Numbered from the stretch's first letter, positions 35,532 to 44,058 are shown. The stretch: 64,000 nucleotides of DNA from Nocardiopsis_C rhodophaea (GCF_039530945.1 NZ_BAAAPC010000016.1:1-64000), one strand, 5' to 3'. The notes: generated from the sequence alone by a model not told the origin. Made by a program: numbers and translations.

Positions 35532-36620
35532 GTGAAGCACAGCGAAGAGAAGTACGCCGACCCGCCCTTTCCGCGCGACCCGCGCGGGCGGCCGGACCGG
35601 TTCTACCGGACCCTCGAACGGATCGTTCCGGCCCTGGAGCGGTTCTCCGCGATGATCGGCACGATGTCGCCACCGCCACCGGTCGACCGCGACCTTGACG
35701 TCACCGTCGCGCGCGTCGACCGGCCCGCCGAGGGCGTGGCCGCCCTGACACTGCAGCGGGTCGGCGGCGCTCCCCTGCCCGCGTGGCAGCCGGGCTGCCA
35801 CGTGGACGTCGTGCTGCCGTCCGGACAGGTCCGCCAGTACTCGCTCTGCGGGGATCCGGCCGACCGCGGCCGGTACCGGATCGCGGTGCGGCGCATCCCG
35901 GACGGGCGGGGCTCGGGGGAGGTGCACGCGCTCACCGCAGGAGCCCGGCTGACGCTGCGGGGGCCGCGCAACGCCTTCCCCTTCGCCCGGCGCGAGCGCT
36001 ACCTGTTCATCGCGGGCGGCATCGGCATCACCCCGATCCTGCCGATGGTCCGCGCGGCGGCGCGCCACCACACGGAGTTCCGCTTCGTCTACACCGGGCG
36101 GTCCCGCACCACCATGCCGTTCCTCGACGAGCTGTCGTCGCTCGCCAGCGGCGCCCCCGGCTCCCGGATGGACATCCGCCCGGACGACGAGTTCGGCCCA
36201 CCCAGCGCCGAGACCCTGGTCGGGGACGTCGCCCCGGGGACGGCGGTCTACGTGTGCGGCCCGCCGCCGCTCATCGCGGCGGTGCGGGACGCCCTTCCCG
36301 ACCGCCCGGACGTCGCCCTGTTCTGGGAGCGCTTCTCGCCGCCGCCGATCGTGGACGGGACCGAGTTCGAGGTCGAGCTGGCGCGCTCCGGCCGGGTACT
36401 GCGGGTCCCGGCCGACCGGAGCGCGCTGGACGTGATCTCCGAGGCCCGGCCCGACACCCCCTCCTCCTGCCGCCAGGGCTTCTGCGGCACCTGCCGGGTG
36501 CGGCTGCTGTCCGGCCCGGCGGATCACCGCGACAGGCCGACCGGGGGTTCCCCGCGCCGGGAGGAGATCGCGATCTGCGTGTCCCGCAGCCTGGGCGGGC
36601 GGTTGCGCCTGGACATGTGA
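35532..36620 (+). CDS. FAD/NAD(P) oxidoreductase with C-terminal 2Fe-2S domain
   Basis: 362 residues with the phthalate-dioxygenase-reductase layout. First is an FNR-like FAD domain (about 50-145, RQYSLCGDP as the flavin motif), then an NAD(P) domain (FIAGGIGITPILPM, VYVCGPPPL), then a plant-type ferredoxin domain with CRQGFCGTC and a later Cys in ICVS. It would pass electrons from NAD(P)H to an oxygenase, most likely the di-iron-like protein encoded just upstream. Start GTG 35532 follows AGGAAG at a rather long spacing. Confidence 0.88.
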   Translation: MKHSEEKYADPPFPRDPRGRPDRFYRTLERIVPALERFSAMIGTMSPPPPVDRDLDVTVARVDRPAEGVAALTLQRVGGAPLPAWQPGCHVDVVLPSGQVRQYSLCGDPADRGRYRIAVRRIPDGRGSGEVHALTAGARLTLRGPRNAFPFARRERYLFIAGGIGITPILPMVRAAARHHTEFRFVYTGRSRTTMPFLDELSSLASGAPGSRMDIRPDDEFGPPSAETLVGDVAPGTAVYVCGPPPLIAAVRDALPDRPDVALFWERFSPPPIVDGTEFEVELARSGRVLRVPADRSALDVISEARPDTPSSCRQGFCGTCRVRLLSGPADHRDRPTGGSPRREEIAICVSRSLGGRLRLDM

Positions 36621-36750
36621 AGAAAAGGGGTGGGGCTCCCCGGTGTCCGCCGGAAGCGGATACCGTGCCAGAAGGCAGGCGGAATCACAGCACGGCCACG
36701 ACGCACAAATGCGTCCGGTCACCGAGTGGGGCAGGGGTAGTGGCGACGAC

Positions 36751-37422
36751 ATGGTGAGGCACGAGGCAACGGAGGCTAGAGCACCCCAGGGACGCCGCCC
36801 CCGCCGCATGTCCCCCCACCAACGCCGGGAAGACCTGATCGCGACGGCGCTGCGCGTTTTCGCCGAGCGCTCCCCCGACAGCGTGACCCCGGAGGACATC
36901 GCCGAGGCCGCCGATGTGTCGCGCACCCTGGTCTACCGCTATTTCCCGAACATGACCGAGCTGCGCACCGCCGCACTGCGCAGCGCCATGGACGAGCTGG
37001 CCCCGATGCTCGTCCCGCCCTCGGACCTGCCGCTGCTGGAACAGCTCCGCACCGCGCTGCGGGCCTTCATCGAATTCGCCGACCGGTACGCCCCCGCCTA
37101 TGTGGCCCTGCTGCGCGGCGGTTCCAAGGTCGCCAGCGATCACACCGAATCCGTCATCGACGAGGTCCGCGACCAGGTGCTGCGTCTGCTCCTCCAGCGC
37201 TCGGGCATCGAGCACCCCTCGCCGCGTGTGCTGCTGGCGATGCGCTGCTGGATCTCCTCGGTGGAGTCCGCCCTGCTCATCTGGCTCAAGGAACGCCCGA
37301 TGTCCGAGGCGGAACTGGCCGACTGGCTTCTCGATCAGCTTCTGGCCATGCTCGGCGCCTCCGGCGCCGGGGAGGTGGAGCTGGAGGCTCTCTCCGCCGG
37401 CCTGGACCCGGCGAACACCTAG
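36751..37422 (+). CDS. TetR-family transcriptional regulator
   Basis: 223 residues. The helix-turn-helix head is REDLIATALRVFAERSPDSV then PEDIAEAADVSRTLVYRYFPN. The C-terminal ligand domain is of the TetR_C type. The last gene of the M24-EphD-diiron-reductase run, it is probably its regulator, likely responding to a fatty acyl or hydrophobic ligand. The start is uncertain: ATG 36751 is chosen near the domain, but ATG 36709 or GTG 36643 in the same frame are possible. Confidence 0.82.
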   Translation: MVRHEATEARAPQGRRPRRMSPHQRREDLIATALRVFAERSPDSVTPEDIAEAADVSRTLVYRYFPNMTELRTAALRSAMDELAPMLVPPSDLPLLEQLRTALRAFIEFADRYAPAYVALLRGGSKVASDHTESVIDEVRDQVLRLLLQRSGIEHPSPRVLLAMRCWISSVESALLIWLKERPMSEAELADWLLDQLLAMLGASGAGEVELEALSAGLDPANT

Positions 37423-37503
37423 GGCACGTGGACAGCATGGCGATCCTGGCTGTCGTGTCCACACCACGCCTGTTGCGTCGTGTCCACACCTGCCAGGGTC
37501 GGG

Positions 37504-37530
37504 CCCGTCCCGGCATTGACGCGGGACGGG
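37504..37530. terminator. Bidirectional terminator hairpin
   Basis: A perfect 9-bp stem CCCGTCCCG/CGGGACGGG with a 9-base loop, between the convergent tetR and DUF4188 genes. The repeat CGTGTCCACAC occurs twice just before it (37454-37464 and 37479-37489). Confidence 0.6.
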
Positions 37531-37563
37531 GAAAGGGCTGCCCAGCCGCCAGCAGTGCCGTCC

Positions 37564-38154
37564 TCACGGGACGGTCCTGTCGTGGGTGCGGCCCGCGCCG
37601 CGGAAGAGGCGTTCGGGAGCGGTGCGGGACATGCGGGTGATGGGCCGGGTGCCGAGGGCCGCGCCGAGGCCCAGGGCCGGGACATCGCCGTAGATGGCTT
37701 CGAATCCTCGGCTACCGTCGTCGCTCTGGGGTGCGCCGATCTCGTAGGTCTCGTGCCAGATGCCGACAGCGCGGTCGTGGTCGCGGTAGAAGTCGCGCCA
37801 GATGCTCGTGTGGGTCGCGGCGTGGGCGTAGCGCATCAGGGCGGCGGTGCTCTCCCAGTACTGGATCACGGTGACGCCGCTTGGGCTGAACAGGTTCCGG
37901 GAGTGCAGGAGGCCCAGGGCGGGGTCGGCCTCCAGTTCGGCGAGCATCTGGCGGAAGTGTCTGGCGGCGCGAAGCCAGCGGTGCGGTTTGTGCCAGGCGT
38001 TCACGTGAAGGCCGAGCACGAAGACGGTGAGGTTATCGCGCGGCTGGTTGGTCGTGCGGTCGGCCCTCGTCGTTTCTCCGTGGCCGTGTCGCTGCTCGGT
38101 CCGGGTGTCCCGCGTGGCGCACCGGTGGTGGCGCCTGCTGTTCGCGCTGCTCAC
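37564..38154 (-). CDS. DUF4188-family protein (ferredoxin-like monooxygenase fold)
   Basis: 196 residues. The core from about residue 40 matches DUF4188: NLTVFVLGLHVNAWHKPHRW, MLAELEADPALGLL, VTVIQYWESTAALMRYA, VGIWHETYEI and FEAIYGDVPALGLGAALG. The fold is related to antibiotic-biosynthesis monooxygenases; function unknown. The N-terminal 38 residues are basic and probably partly untranslated. GTG 38154 is the frame opening and lies one base from the stop of the upstream gene, so the two are co-transcribed. An internal start is possible. Confidence 0.75.
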   Translation of the reverse strand: MSSANSRRHHRCATRDTRTEQRHGHGETTRADRTTNQPRDNLTVFVLGLHVNAWHKPHRWLRAARHFRQMLAELEADPALGLLHSRNLFSPSGVTVIQYWESTAALMRYAHAATHTSIWRDFYRDHDRAVGIWHETYEIGAPQSDDGSRGFEAIYGDVPALGLGAALGTRPITRMSRTAPERLFRGAGRTHDRTVP

Positions 38155-38155
38155 G

Positions 38156-39208
38156 TCAGGCCTCCCCTGCGGCGCTGGCGTTGTCAGCGGGGCGAAGAGG
38201 GCGGTAGATGGGGATTCCGGCGGCGGCGAGTTCGTCGCGCAGGGCGAAGTAGGCGTCGCCGAAGGGGTCGTCGCCGCGCAGGCTCATCAGGCCGCGGCGG
38301 ATGGTGACGTCGTGCGGGGCGAGATCGGCGGCGCGGCGGTAGTGGCGTTCGGCGCCCTCGGTGTCGCCGCGGCGGTACAGCTCGACGGCGATCCGGGCGT
38401 GCCCGCGGGCCTCCTGTTCGGAGCGGCCGGGCACGCGGAAGCGGCGTCGCGTCTCCTCGTCGGACAGGCCGGTGTCGCCTTCGTGTACCCAGCGGCGCAG
38501 CGCCCGCAGCGACTCCTCGGCGCTCAGCCCGTTCATGGACGCGAACAGGTCGGTGGCGACCTGGCTGTCCTGCGGTCGGGCGATGCGCCCGGCCTCGTCG
38601 ATCCAGACCACCGTGGGCACGTTGATGATGTCGTAGAGGGCCGCGACCTCGCCGGCGGTGTCGATGAGCGCGGGGTGGGTGGCCCCGGCCTGTTCGATCC
38701 AGGGGCGGGCGTCGTCGGCGCTGCGGTCCATCGCGACGCTGATCACCGTGAATCCGGCGTCGGCGAGTTCACGGTGGCGCTGCTCCCACGCGGGCAGGTC
38801 GTAGCGGCATCCGCACCACGAGGCCCACATGACCAGGGCGATCTTGCGCCCGCGGTAGTCGCTCAGCCGGTGGGGCGTGCCGTCCGCGTCGGCGAGTTCG
38901 GCGTCGGGAGCGGTCCCGGCGGTCGGCCCGCGGTCTTCGCCGGGGAGGACGGCGAGCAGGCCGGCGTCGTGGTCGGCTACGGCGATGCCGCCCTGGGCCT
39001 CGGCGAACGCCAGGACATCGACGCGTCCGTCCTCTTCGATGCCGGCGACGGCCGCGGCGGGGACGCACGCGTCACCGCGGCACCATCCGTGGGGCGCGCG
39101 CTCCCACCCCAGCACGGGTGCGGCCACCGACGCGAGCAGCCGCCCGTCGGCGGTCGCCTCGGCTTCGATGGACGTGGGGTGTCCGTTGGTGAGTACCGCG
39201 TAACGCAT
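38156..39208 (-). CDS. TlpA/ResA-like thioredoxin-fold protein with unusual active site
   Basis: 350 residues. An N-terminal region of about 85 residues (with GWCRGDACVP) precedes an AhpC/TSA-Redoxin domain (about 100-240: HRLSDYRGRKIALVMWASWC, DIINVPTVVWIDEAGRIA with the cis-Pro). A C-terminal tetratricopeptide-like segment follows (AVELYRRGDTEGAERHYRRA). The usual CxxC is replaced by Cys-Gly-Cys-Arg in WASWCGCRYD, so redox chemistry may differ. No signal peptide, so cytoplasmic. ATG 39208 follows GAGGG; TTG 39214 is an alternative. It diverges from the merR gene across the 52-bp palindrome. Confidence 0.75.
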   Translation of the reverse strand: MRYAVLTNGHPTSIEAEATADGRLLASVAAPVLGWERAPHGWCRGDACVPAAAVAGIEEDGRVDVLAFAEAQGGIAVADHDAGLLAVLPGEDRGPTAGTAPDAELADADGTPHRLSDYRGRKIALVMWASWCGCRYDLPAWEQRHRELADAGFTVISVAMDRSADDARPWIEQAGATHPALIDTAGEVAALYDIINVPTVVWIDEAGRIARPQDSQVATDLFASMNGLSAEESLRALRRWVHEGDTGLSDEETRRRFRVPGRSEQEARGHARIAVELYRRGDTEGAERHYRRAADLAPHDVTIRRGLMSLRGDDPFGDAYFALRDELAAAGIPIYRPLRPADNASAAGEA

Positions 39209-39217
39209 GCCCAACCC

Positions 39218-39269
39218 TCAATTAGATAGTACTACTCTCCAATATTGGAGAGTAGTACTATCTAATTGA
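39218..39269. promoter_or_regulatory. 52-bp perfect palindrome serving as shared operator/promoter of tlpA-like and merR-like genes
   Basis: Bases 39218-39243 and 39244-39269 are exact reverse complements, centred on AAT/ATT with no loop (half-site core TAGATAGTACTACTCTCC). Each arm contains TACTAT in the correct direction for a -10 box (39256-39261 for merR, mirrored at 39226-39231 for the tlpA-like gene). Each -10 would place the transcription start just outside the palindrome, 10-25 bases before the coding start. It is the likely binding site of the adjacent MerR regulator. Confidence 0.8.
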
Positions 39270-39289
39270 CCGAGGCAAGGCGGGTGCAC

Positions 39290-39961
39290 GTGCGGATTTC
39301 CGAACTGAGTCGACGCAGCGGCGTTCCGGTGGCGACGATCAAGTACTACCTACGCGAGGGGCTGCTCCCTAAAGGCGAGGCGACCTCGTCGACACAGGCG
39401 ACCTACGGCGCGACGCATCTGCGGCGGCTGCGGCTGATCCGGGCGCTGGTGGAGGTGACCGACGCCCCGCTGGTCAAGGTCCGCGCGGCACTGGACGCGA
39501 TCGACGACCGCGGCATGGACGTGCACGACCTGCTCGGCTCCGCCCAGCACGCGTTCTTCGCCGACGCGAAGGCGGCCAAGGCCGACGACACCGGCGAGCG
39601 TGAGGCCGAGGAGCGGGCCGCCGCGCTCCTCGCCGAGCTCGGCTGGAGCGTGACCGACCACTCCCCGGCCCGGGACCAGCTGGCCCGTGCCATCGCGACC
39701 ATGGACCGGCTGGGGCGGCCGGTGGGAGACGAGATGCTGCGGGTCTATGCCGCGGCCGCCCGCATGGTGGCCGAGGAGGACCTGCGCTGCCTCGACCCGG
39801 AGGCGCCCCGGGAGGAGATGGTGGAGTACGCGGTGGCGGTCAGCGCCGTGATGGAGCGGGCGCTGATGGCGTTGCGCCTCCTCGCCCAGGAAGACGCCTC
39901 CGCTCGGCGCTTCGACGGGGACCGCCCGGCCGAAGGGCGGCCCCGCCGCATGGACGACTAA
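39290..39961 (+). CDS. MerR-family transcriptional regulator
   Basis: 223 residues. The N-terminal MerR head starts at MRISELSRRSGVPVATIKYY (GTG 39290) and continues with LREGLLPKG and the helices around RLRLIRALVEV. The long C-terminal region has no metal-binding Cys cluster, so the ligand is likely organic. TTG 39266 and GTG 39284 are alternative in-frame starts. It diverges from the TlpA-like/DUF4188 operon across the long palindrome and probably controls both directions. The convergent AhpD gene ends five bases downstream. Confidence 0.85.
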   Translation: MRISELSRRSGVPVATIKYYLREGLLPKGEATSSTQATYGATHLRRLRLIRALVEVTDAPLVKVRAALDAIDDRGMDVHDLLGSAQHAFFADAKAAKADDTGEREAEERAAALLAELGWSVTDHSPARDQLARAIATMDRLGRPVGDEMLRVYAAAARMVAEEDLRCLDPEAPREEMVEYAVAVSAVMERALMALRLLAQEDASARRFDGDRPAEGRPRRMDD

Positions 39962-39965
39962 CCGG

Positions 39966-40424
39966 TCAGGATCGCCGTGCCGGCTGGTGCCCCGTGGAGA
40001 CGGCGACGCGGTTGAAGAAGTTGATCAGGCAGATCGCCGCGATGAGGGCGGCGATCTCGCGGTCCGAGTAGTGCTGGGCGACGGCGGCGTACACCTCGTC
40101 GGAGACACCGCCGTCCAGCTCGGTCACCTCGTCGGTCAGCGCCAGCGCCGCCTGCTCGGCCTCGGTGAAATGGTCGCGCGCCTCGTGCCAGGCCGCCACC
40201 AGGAACATCCGCTGCTGGCTTTCGCCCGCCTTCATCGCGTCGAACGCGTGCATGTCGATGCAGAACGCGCACCCGTTCACGTACGAGGCCCGCAGCTTGA
40301 CCAGTTCGTAGGTGGTGTGGTCGAGCGTTTCGCGCAGCCCCGCGCCGATGTCGAGCAGGCTGGTGTAGACATCCGGCAGCTCACCGAGGACCGTGGCCCG
40401 TGCGCGTGCTTCGGTCGGGGACAT
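39966..40424 (-). CDS. AhpD/carboxymuconolactone decarboxylase-family protein
   Basis: 152 residues. It contains the AhpD core with active-site CAFCIDMHAFDAMKAGE (CxxC plus His), typical of alkylhydroperoxidase-like proteins. Likely a thiol-dependent peroxidase or related. ATG 40424 follows GGAGCACCCCT; the frame opens at 40565 but the added residues have no homology. It lies 137 bases downstream of the large SARP gene on the same strand and may be co-regulated by it. Confidence 0.88.
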   Translation of the reverse strand: MSPTEARARATVLGELPDVYTSLLDIGAGLRETLDHTTYELVKLRASYVNGCAFCIDMHAFDAMKAGESQQRMFLVAAWHEARDHFTEAEQAALALTDEVTELDGGVSDEVYAAVAQHYSDREIAALIAAICLINFFNRVAVSTGHQPARRS

Positions 40425-40561
40425 AGGGGTGCTCCTCCGTGCTCGTTGTTGTCTCGCCCCGGTCAACGGGGTCTCGCGCACAAGGACCCCGCACCGGACG
40501 GATTCGTGACAGCCGAGCGTTGTGACCGCCCCCACAGCGCGCCCGACCCAGAGGAACCGCA

Positions 40562-43500
40562 TCACCGATCAGCGGCGAGACGCTCCGATTCCCCGCGCAC
40601 CCCCGCGGCCTCGCTGTGGAACCCGGCCTCCTCGAACACCGCGACAGCCATCCGCCGACGTTGCTCAGCCTCCGCGAGCCTCCCGGCGCGGGCCAGGGCC
40701 CGCCCCTGCTGGCGAAGGGCACGCGCGTACTCGTGCGGCAGACCCAGGTCGGCCGTCGCCGCCACCGCCCGCTCGGCCAGCTCCAGCCCGGTGTCGGTGT
40801 CCCCGGCCACCAGTGCGGCTTCGGCGAGCAACCGCCACGCCCACGCGCTGCCGGCGCGCTCGCCCATCTCATCGAAGAAGTCCAGCGCTTGATCGATCTG
40901 TTCGCGGGCCGCCTCGGTCCTCCCCGTCACGAGCTGGATGTCGGCGAGAAGCAGCCGGATATTGGAGGTCATGTCGGGGTCGTGGAGTTCCTGGGCCATC
41001 GCCAGGCTCTCTTCGATGAGCCGGCGTGCCTCCGCCAACTCGCCCATGGCCTGGTGAAGGCGCCCGCGCTCCAGGACGGCCGCCAGCCTGGCCTGCCCGT
41101 CCGACGCGCCCTCCGCCAGCCGACACGCCCGGTCCAGAAGGTCAGCGGCCACGTCGAACGCCCCCGAGCGGCGCTCGATCGCACCGAGCGAGCACAGCAC
41201 GTCCAGCTTTCCCCGCGGATCGTCCGCCTCCACCAGGTCGGCCATCGCCCGTTGATGGCACAGACGCGCCGCGTCCTGGCGCCCCTGCCACTCGTGCATC
41301 CACCCGATGCCGTGCCAGGCGTGCCCGGCCCCCGCGATGTCGCCCGCGCGCGTAAAGCCGTCCCGGGACCGCTCGAAGTCCGCGGCCGCCTCACCGAACC
41401 GGTGCTGGCGGCCGCGCAGCAGGCCGCGTTGCAGAAGCAGCACCGCCTCGGCCCGGGGGTCGGCGTCGCCGCTGCGGCGGAGCTCGGCCAGACCGATGTC
41501 GTTGACCCGGTCCCAGTCGTCGAAGCGGGCGCGCAGGTCGCAGAAGGCCGCCGAGGCGGCGGCGATCCGCGCGGCTTGGTCGTGCAGCCCGAGGTCCACG
41601 CTCTGCTCCACCACCGCCCGAAGGCTGTGCCACTCCGCGTCGAACCAGGTGGTTTCGTTCCCCTCCACCAGCCGGGACCCCAGCGTCCGCGCCGCCCAGC
41701 TGATCACCTGCGGTGCGCCGTGCAGCAGCGGCCCCTGCTGGGGCAGGGCGGCGTTCGCACGCTCGGCCAGCTCGCGCCACACCTCGAAAAGGGCACCGAT
41801 CCGGCTCCCGGGGTGCTCGGCGTGCTCACCCTCGGCCGTCTCCCGCCCGAAGACCCGAAGGAGGTCGTGCAGCCGGTACCGGGCCTGGCCAAGGGCGTCC
41901 CTCCCCACGTACTCGACGAGGCGGGCGTCCACCAGCGTCTCCACTATGTCCTCCGCCCTCTCCAGCCCGACGCCGAGCAGGGGCGCGGCGACCCACGACG
42001 GGAAGTCGGGGGCGTCCTGGAGGGAGAGCAGCCGGAACGCGCGGCGCTCACGGGCCTCCAGCCCGTCGTAGCTGGAGGCGAGGCTGGCCCGCACGTCCAG
42101 GTCGCCCACCCGCAGCTCGTCGAAACGGCGGCGCTCGTCGGAGAGGCGCGCGGCCAGCTGGGCCAGCCGCCAGTGCGGCCGCGCCACCAGGCGCGCCGCC
42201 GCTACGCGCAGAGCCAGGGGGAGGCACCCGCAGTACTCGGCGATCTCGGCCGCGGCGTCGGGCTCGGCCGCCACGCGCGCCTCGCCGACGGCCCGGCGGA
42301 GCAGCTCCAGAGCGTCATCCAGCGGCAGCACGTCGAGGCGCACCACCTGCGCCGCTTCCAGCCCGGCCAGGACACCGCGGCTGGTCGCCACCACCGAGGA
42401 CGCGGACGTCCCCGGCAGCAGCGGCCGGATCTGGGCTTCGTCGGCGGCGTTGTCCAGGATGACCAGTGCCCGTCGGTCGGCCAGCCGCTCCCGATACAGG
42501 TCGATGCGGTGGTCCAGGGACGGGGGGATGGCGGCGCCGGGAGTGCCGAGCCCGCGCAACAGCCGGTCCAGTGCTTCCGCCGGGCGCACGGGGCTCGGCC
42601 CGGTTCCGCGCAGGTCGAGGTAGAACTGGCCGTCCGGATGGTGTTCCCGCACGAGGTGGGCGACGTGCACGGCGAGGCTTGTCTTCCCAGCGCCGCCCTG
42701 GCCGGTGATCATGTGGACACGGGAACACCGACCGTCGGCGGCGAGGGCCGAGCGCAGCAGCGCCACGTCCGCCTCGCGTCCGGAGAAGTCGGCCACGGCG
42801 GGCGGAAGGTGGCAGAGCCCCTCGCGCACCGGCTCGCTCGCCGACTCGGTCGGCGCCGGGCGCGCAGGGGCGCTGACCGGCTCGGTCGAAGCGGCGAGGA
42901 CGGCCAGGTGCAGCTCGCGGAGCTCCGCGTTGGGGTCTACGCCGAGCTCCTCCGCGAGGATTTCGCTGGCCCGGCGATAGGCATCGAGGGCTTGCGCCTG
43001 CCGTCCGCTCAAGTGCAGGGCGCGCATCAGCTGCGCCCAGAACCGCTCGCGCAGCGGCTGTTCGGTGACGAGCACCCCGAGATCGTCGACGATTTTGTCG
43101 TGCCGCCCCAGCTCCAGCTCCAGATCGTTGCGGCGCTCGGCCGTCGCCCAGCGCTGCTCGTCCAGCCCGGCCGCGACCGCGCACAGCCGATCGGACTCCA
43201 CCCCGGCGAGGGCGGGGCCGCGCCACAAGGCGAGCGCCTCGTTCAGCAGCCGCGCTTCCCGCGCCCGGTCCCCGGTCTCCGCGACCGTGGCCGCCTGCCC
43301 GCGCAGCTCGTGGAACTTGGCGAGGTCGAGGTAATGGGGATCCACACTGATCGCGTAACCGCTCTGGGCCGTGCAGATGAGGTCGCCACCGCCGCGCAGG
43401 GAGCGGCGCAGCCGCATCACGTGCGCCTGCAGTGTCGAGCGGGCACCTCCGGGTGGGCGCTCGCCCCAGAGGGTGTCGATCAGCTCATCGGTCGCCACCA

Positions 43501-43633
43501 CGTCACCGGCCCGCAGCAGCAATGCGGCGAGTAACACCTGCTGCTTGGCGGATCGGAGGGCGACGTTTCGGCCAGCGCAATCCACGCGCAGCGGACCGAG
43601 CAGACGGAACTCCCAGCGGTGGTCCACGCCCAT
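40562..43633 (-). CDS. AfsR/SARP-family regulator with NB-ARC and TPR domains
   Basis: 1023 residues. Order: OmpR-type winged helix (1-100, FRLLGPLRVDCAGR), BTAD (about 105-250), NB-ARC ATPase (about 280-560, Walker A GQGGAGKT at 311-318, LVILDNAAD, GCLPLALRVAAARL), helical connector, then TPR-type repeats (about 650-1023). This is the full AfsR architecture, a pleiotropic activator responding to nucleotides or partner proteins. ATG 43633 is chosen at the domain start; GTG 43660 is possible. Heptamer repeats with 11-base period at 43761-43778 and 43943-43971, between this gene and a divergent secreted-protein cluster, look like its binding sites. Confidence 0.9.
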   Translation of the reverse strand: MGVDHRWEFRLLGPLRVDCAGRNVALRSAKQQVLLAALLLRAGDVVATDELIDTLWGERPPGGARSTLQAHVMRLRRSLRGGGDLICTAQSGYAISVDPHYLDLAKFHELRGQAATVAETGDRAREARLLNEALALWRGPALAGVESDRLCAVAAGLDEQRWATAERRNDLELELGRHDKIVDDLGVLVTEQPLRERFWAQLMRALHLSGRQAQALDAYRRASEILAEELGVDPNAELRELHLAVLAASTEPVSAPARPAPTESASEPVREGLCHLPPAVADFSGREADVALLRSALAADGRCSRVHMITGQGGAGKTSLAVHVAHLVREHHPDGQFYLDLRGTGPSPVRPAEALDRLLRGLGTPGAAIPPSLDHRIDLYRERLADRRALVILDNAADEAQIRPLLPGTSASSVVATSRGVLAGLEAAQVVRLDVLPLDDALELLRRAVGEARVAAEPDAAAEIAEYCGCLPLALRVAAARLVARPHWRLAQLAARLSDERRRFDELRVGDLDVRASLASSYDGLEARERRAFRLLSLQDAPDFPSWVAAPLLGVGLERAEDIVETLVDARLVEYVGRDALGQARYRLHDLLRVFGRETAEGEHAEHPGSRIGALFEVWRELAERANAALPQQGPLLHGAPQVISWAARTLGSRLVEGNETTWFDAEWHSLRAVVEQSVDLGLHDQAARIAAASAAFCDLRARFDDWDRVNDIGLAELRRSGDADPRAEAVLLLQRGLLRGRQHRFGEAAADFERSRDGFTRAGDIAGAGHAWHGIGWMHEWQGRQDAARLCHQRAMADLVEADDPRGKLDVLCSLGAIERRSGAFDVAADLLDRACRLAEGASDGQARLAAVLERGRLHQAMGELAEARRLIEESLAMAQELHDPDMTSNIRLLLADIQLVTGRTEAAREQIDQALDFFDEMGERAGSAWAWRLLAEAALVAGDTDTGLELAERAVAATADLGLPHEYARALRQQGRALARAGRLAEAEQRRRMAVAVFEEAGFHSEAAGVRGESERLAADR

Positions 43634-43760
43634 CGTCCAGGTCACGCTCCTTACGGCCACCGACGGTCGCCACCTCGCCCCGAAACCGCGGAACCGGCGG
43701 AGCCACTGGGTGTACTGGCGGGTAGAACTCTAACGGAGTTCCCACCGGGCCAGCAGACCC

Positions 43761-43778
43761 GAGTCAGCGATGAGTCAG
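43761..43778 (+). promoter_or_regulatory. Direct heptamer repeat, SARP-box-like (pair)
   Basis: GAGTCAG occurs at 43761-43767 and again at 43772-43778, separated by CGAT, with CGAT following the second copy as well (an 11-base tandem). SARP regulators are known to bind direct heptamers spaced by four bases. This pair lies 128 bases upstream of the SARP start and could serve autoregulation. Confidence 0.5.
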
Positions 43779-43942
43779 CGATGCCTGCTACCGGCTCCGG
43801 CCCGAAGGCCGGACGCTCCACCGCGCCGGGCGGCCTTCGGCTGGTGGCACGGGTGACCCGCATGATTGACGACCGCTCCGCGCGTGCGGCCGGTCCACGG
43901 TCGGCAGGACGGAGACCCCAACGCGGGTGGTCGACCCATGGC

Positions 43943-43971
43943 CTTTCAGCGACTGTTCAGGGGCGAGTCAG
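43943..43971 (+). promoter_or_regulatory. Triple direct repeat with 11-base period, SARP-box-like
   Basis: CTTTCAG (43943-43949), TGTTCAG (43954-43960) and GAGTCAG (43965-43971) are three heptamers ending TCAG at exact 11-base intervals. This is the known architecture of SARP/AfsR operators, which sit just upstream of the -10 box on one face of the helix. The first downstream gene starts at 44059. No perfect -10 was recognised. The gap 43634-44058 holds no convincing gene. Confidence 0.6.
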
Positions 43972-44058
43972 CGCCTCGCGGAAAGCTCATCGGCGCGGGG
44001 CAGCCGTCCCGTCCGCGCAGCCCCACTCGCGCGGTGGTATCCGACACGGAAAACGCAC

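Noticed and set aside
40616..43534. 972-codon plus-strand open frame opposite the large SARP gene
   Set aside because: GC-rich shadow of the minus-strand gene; no domain, no ribosome site, low-complexity Arg/Gln/Pro composition.
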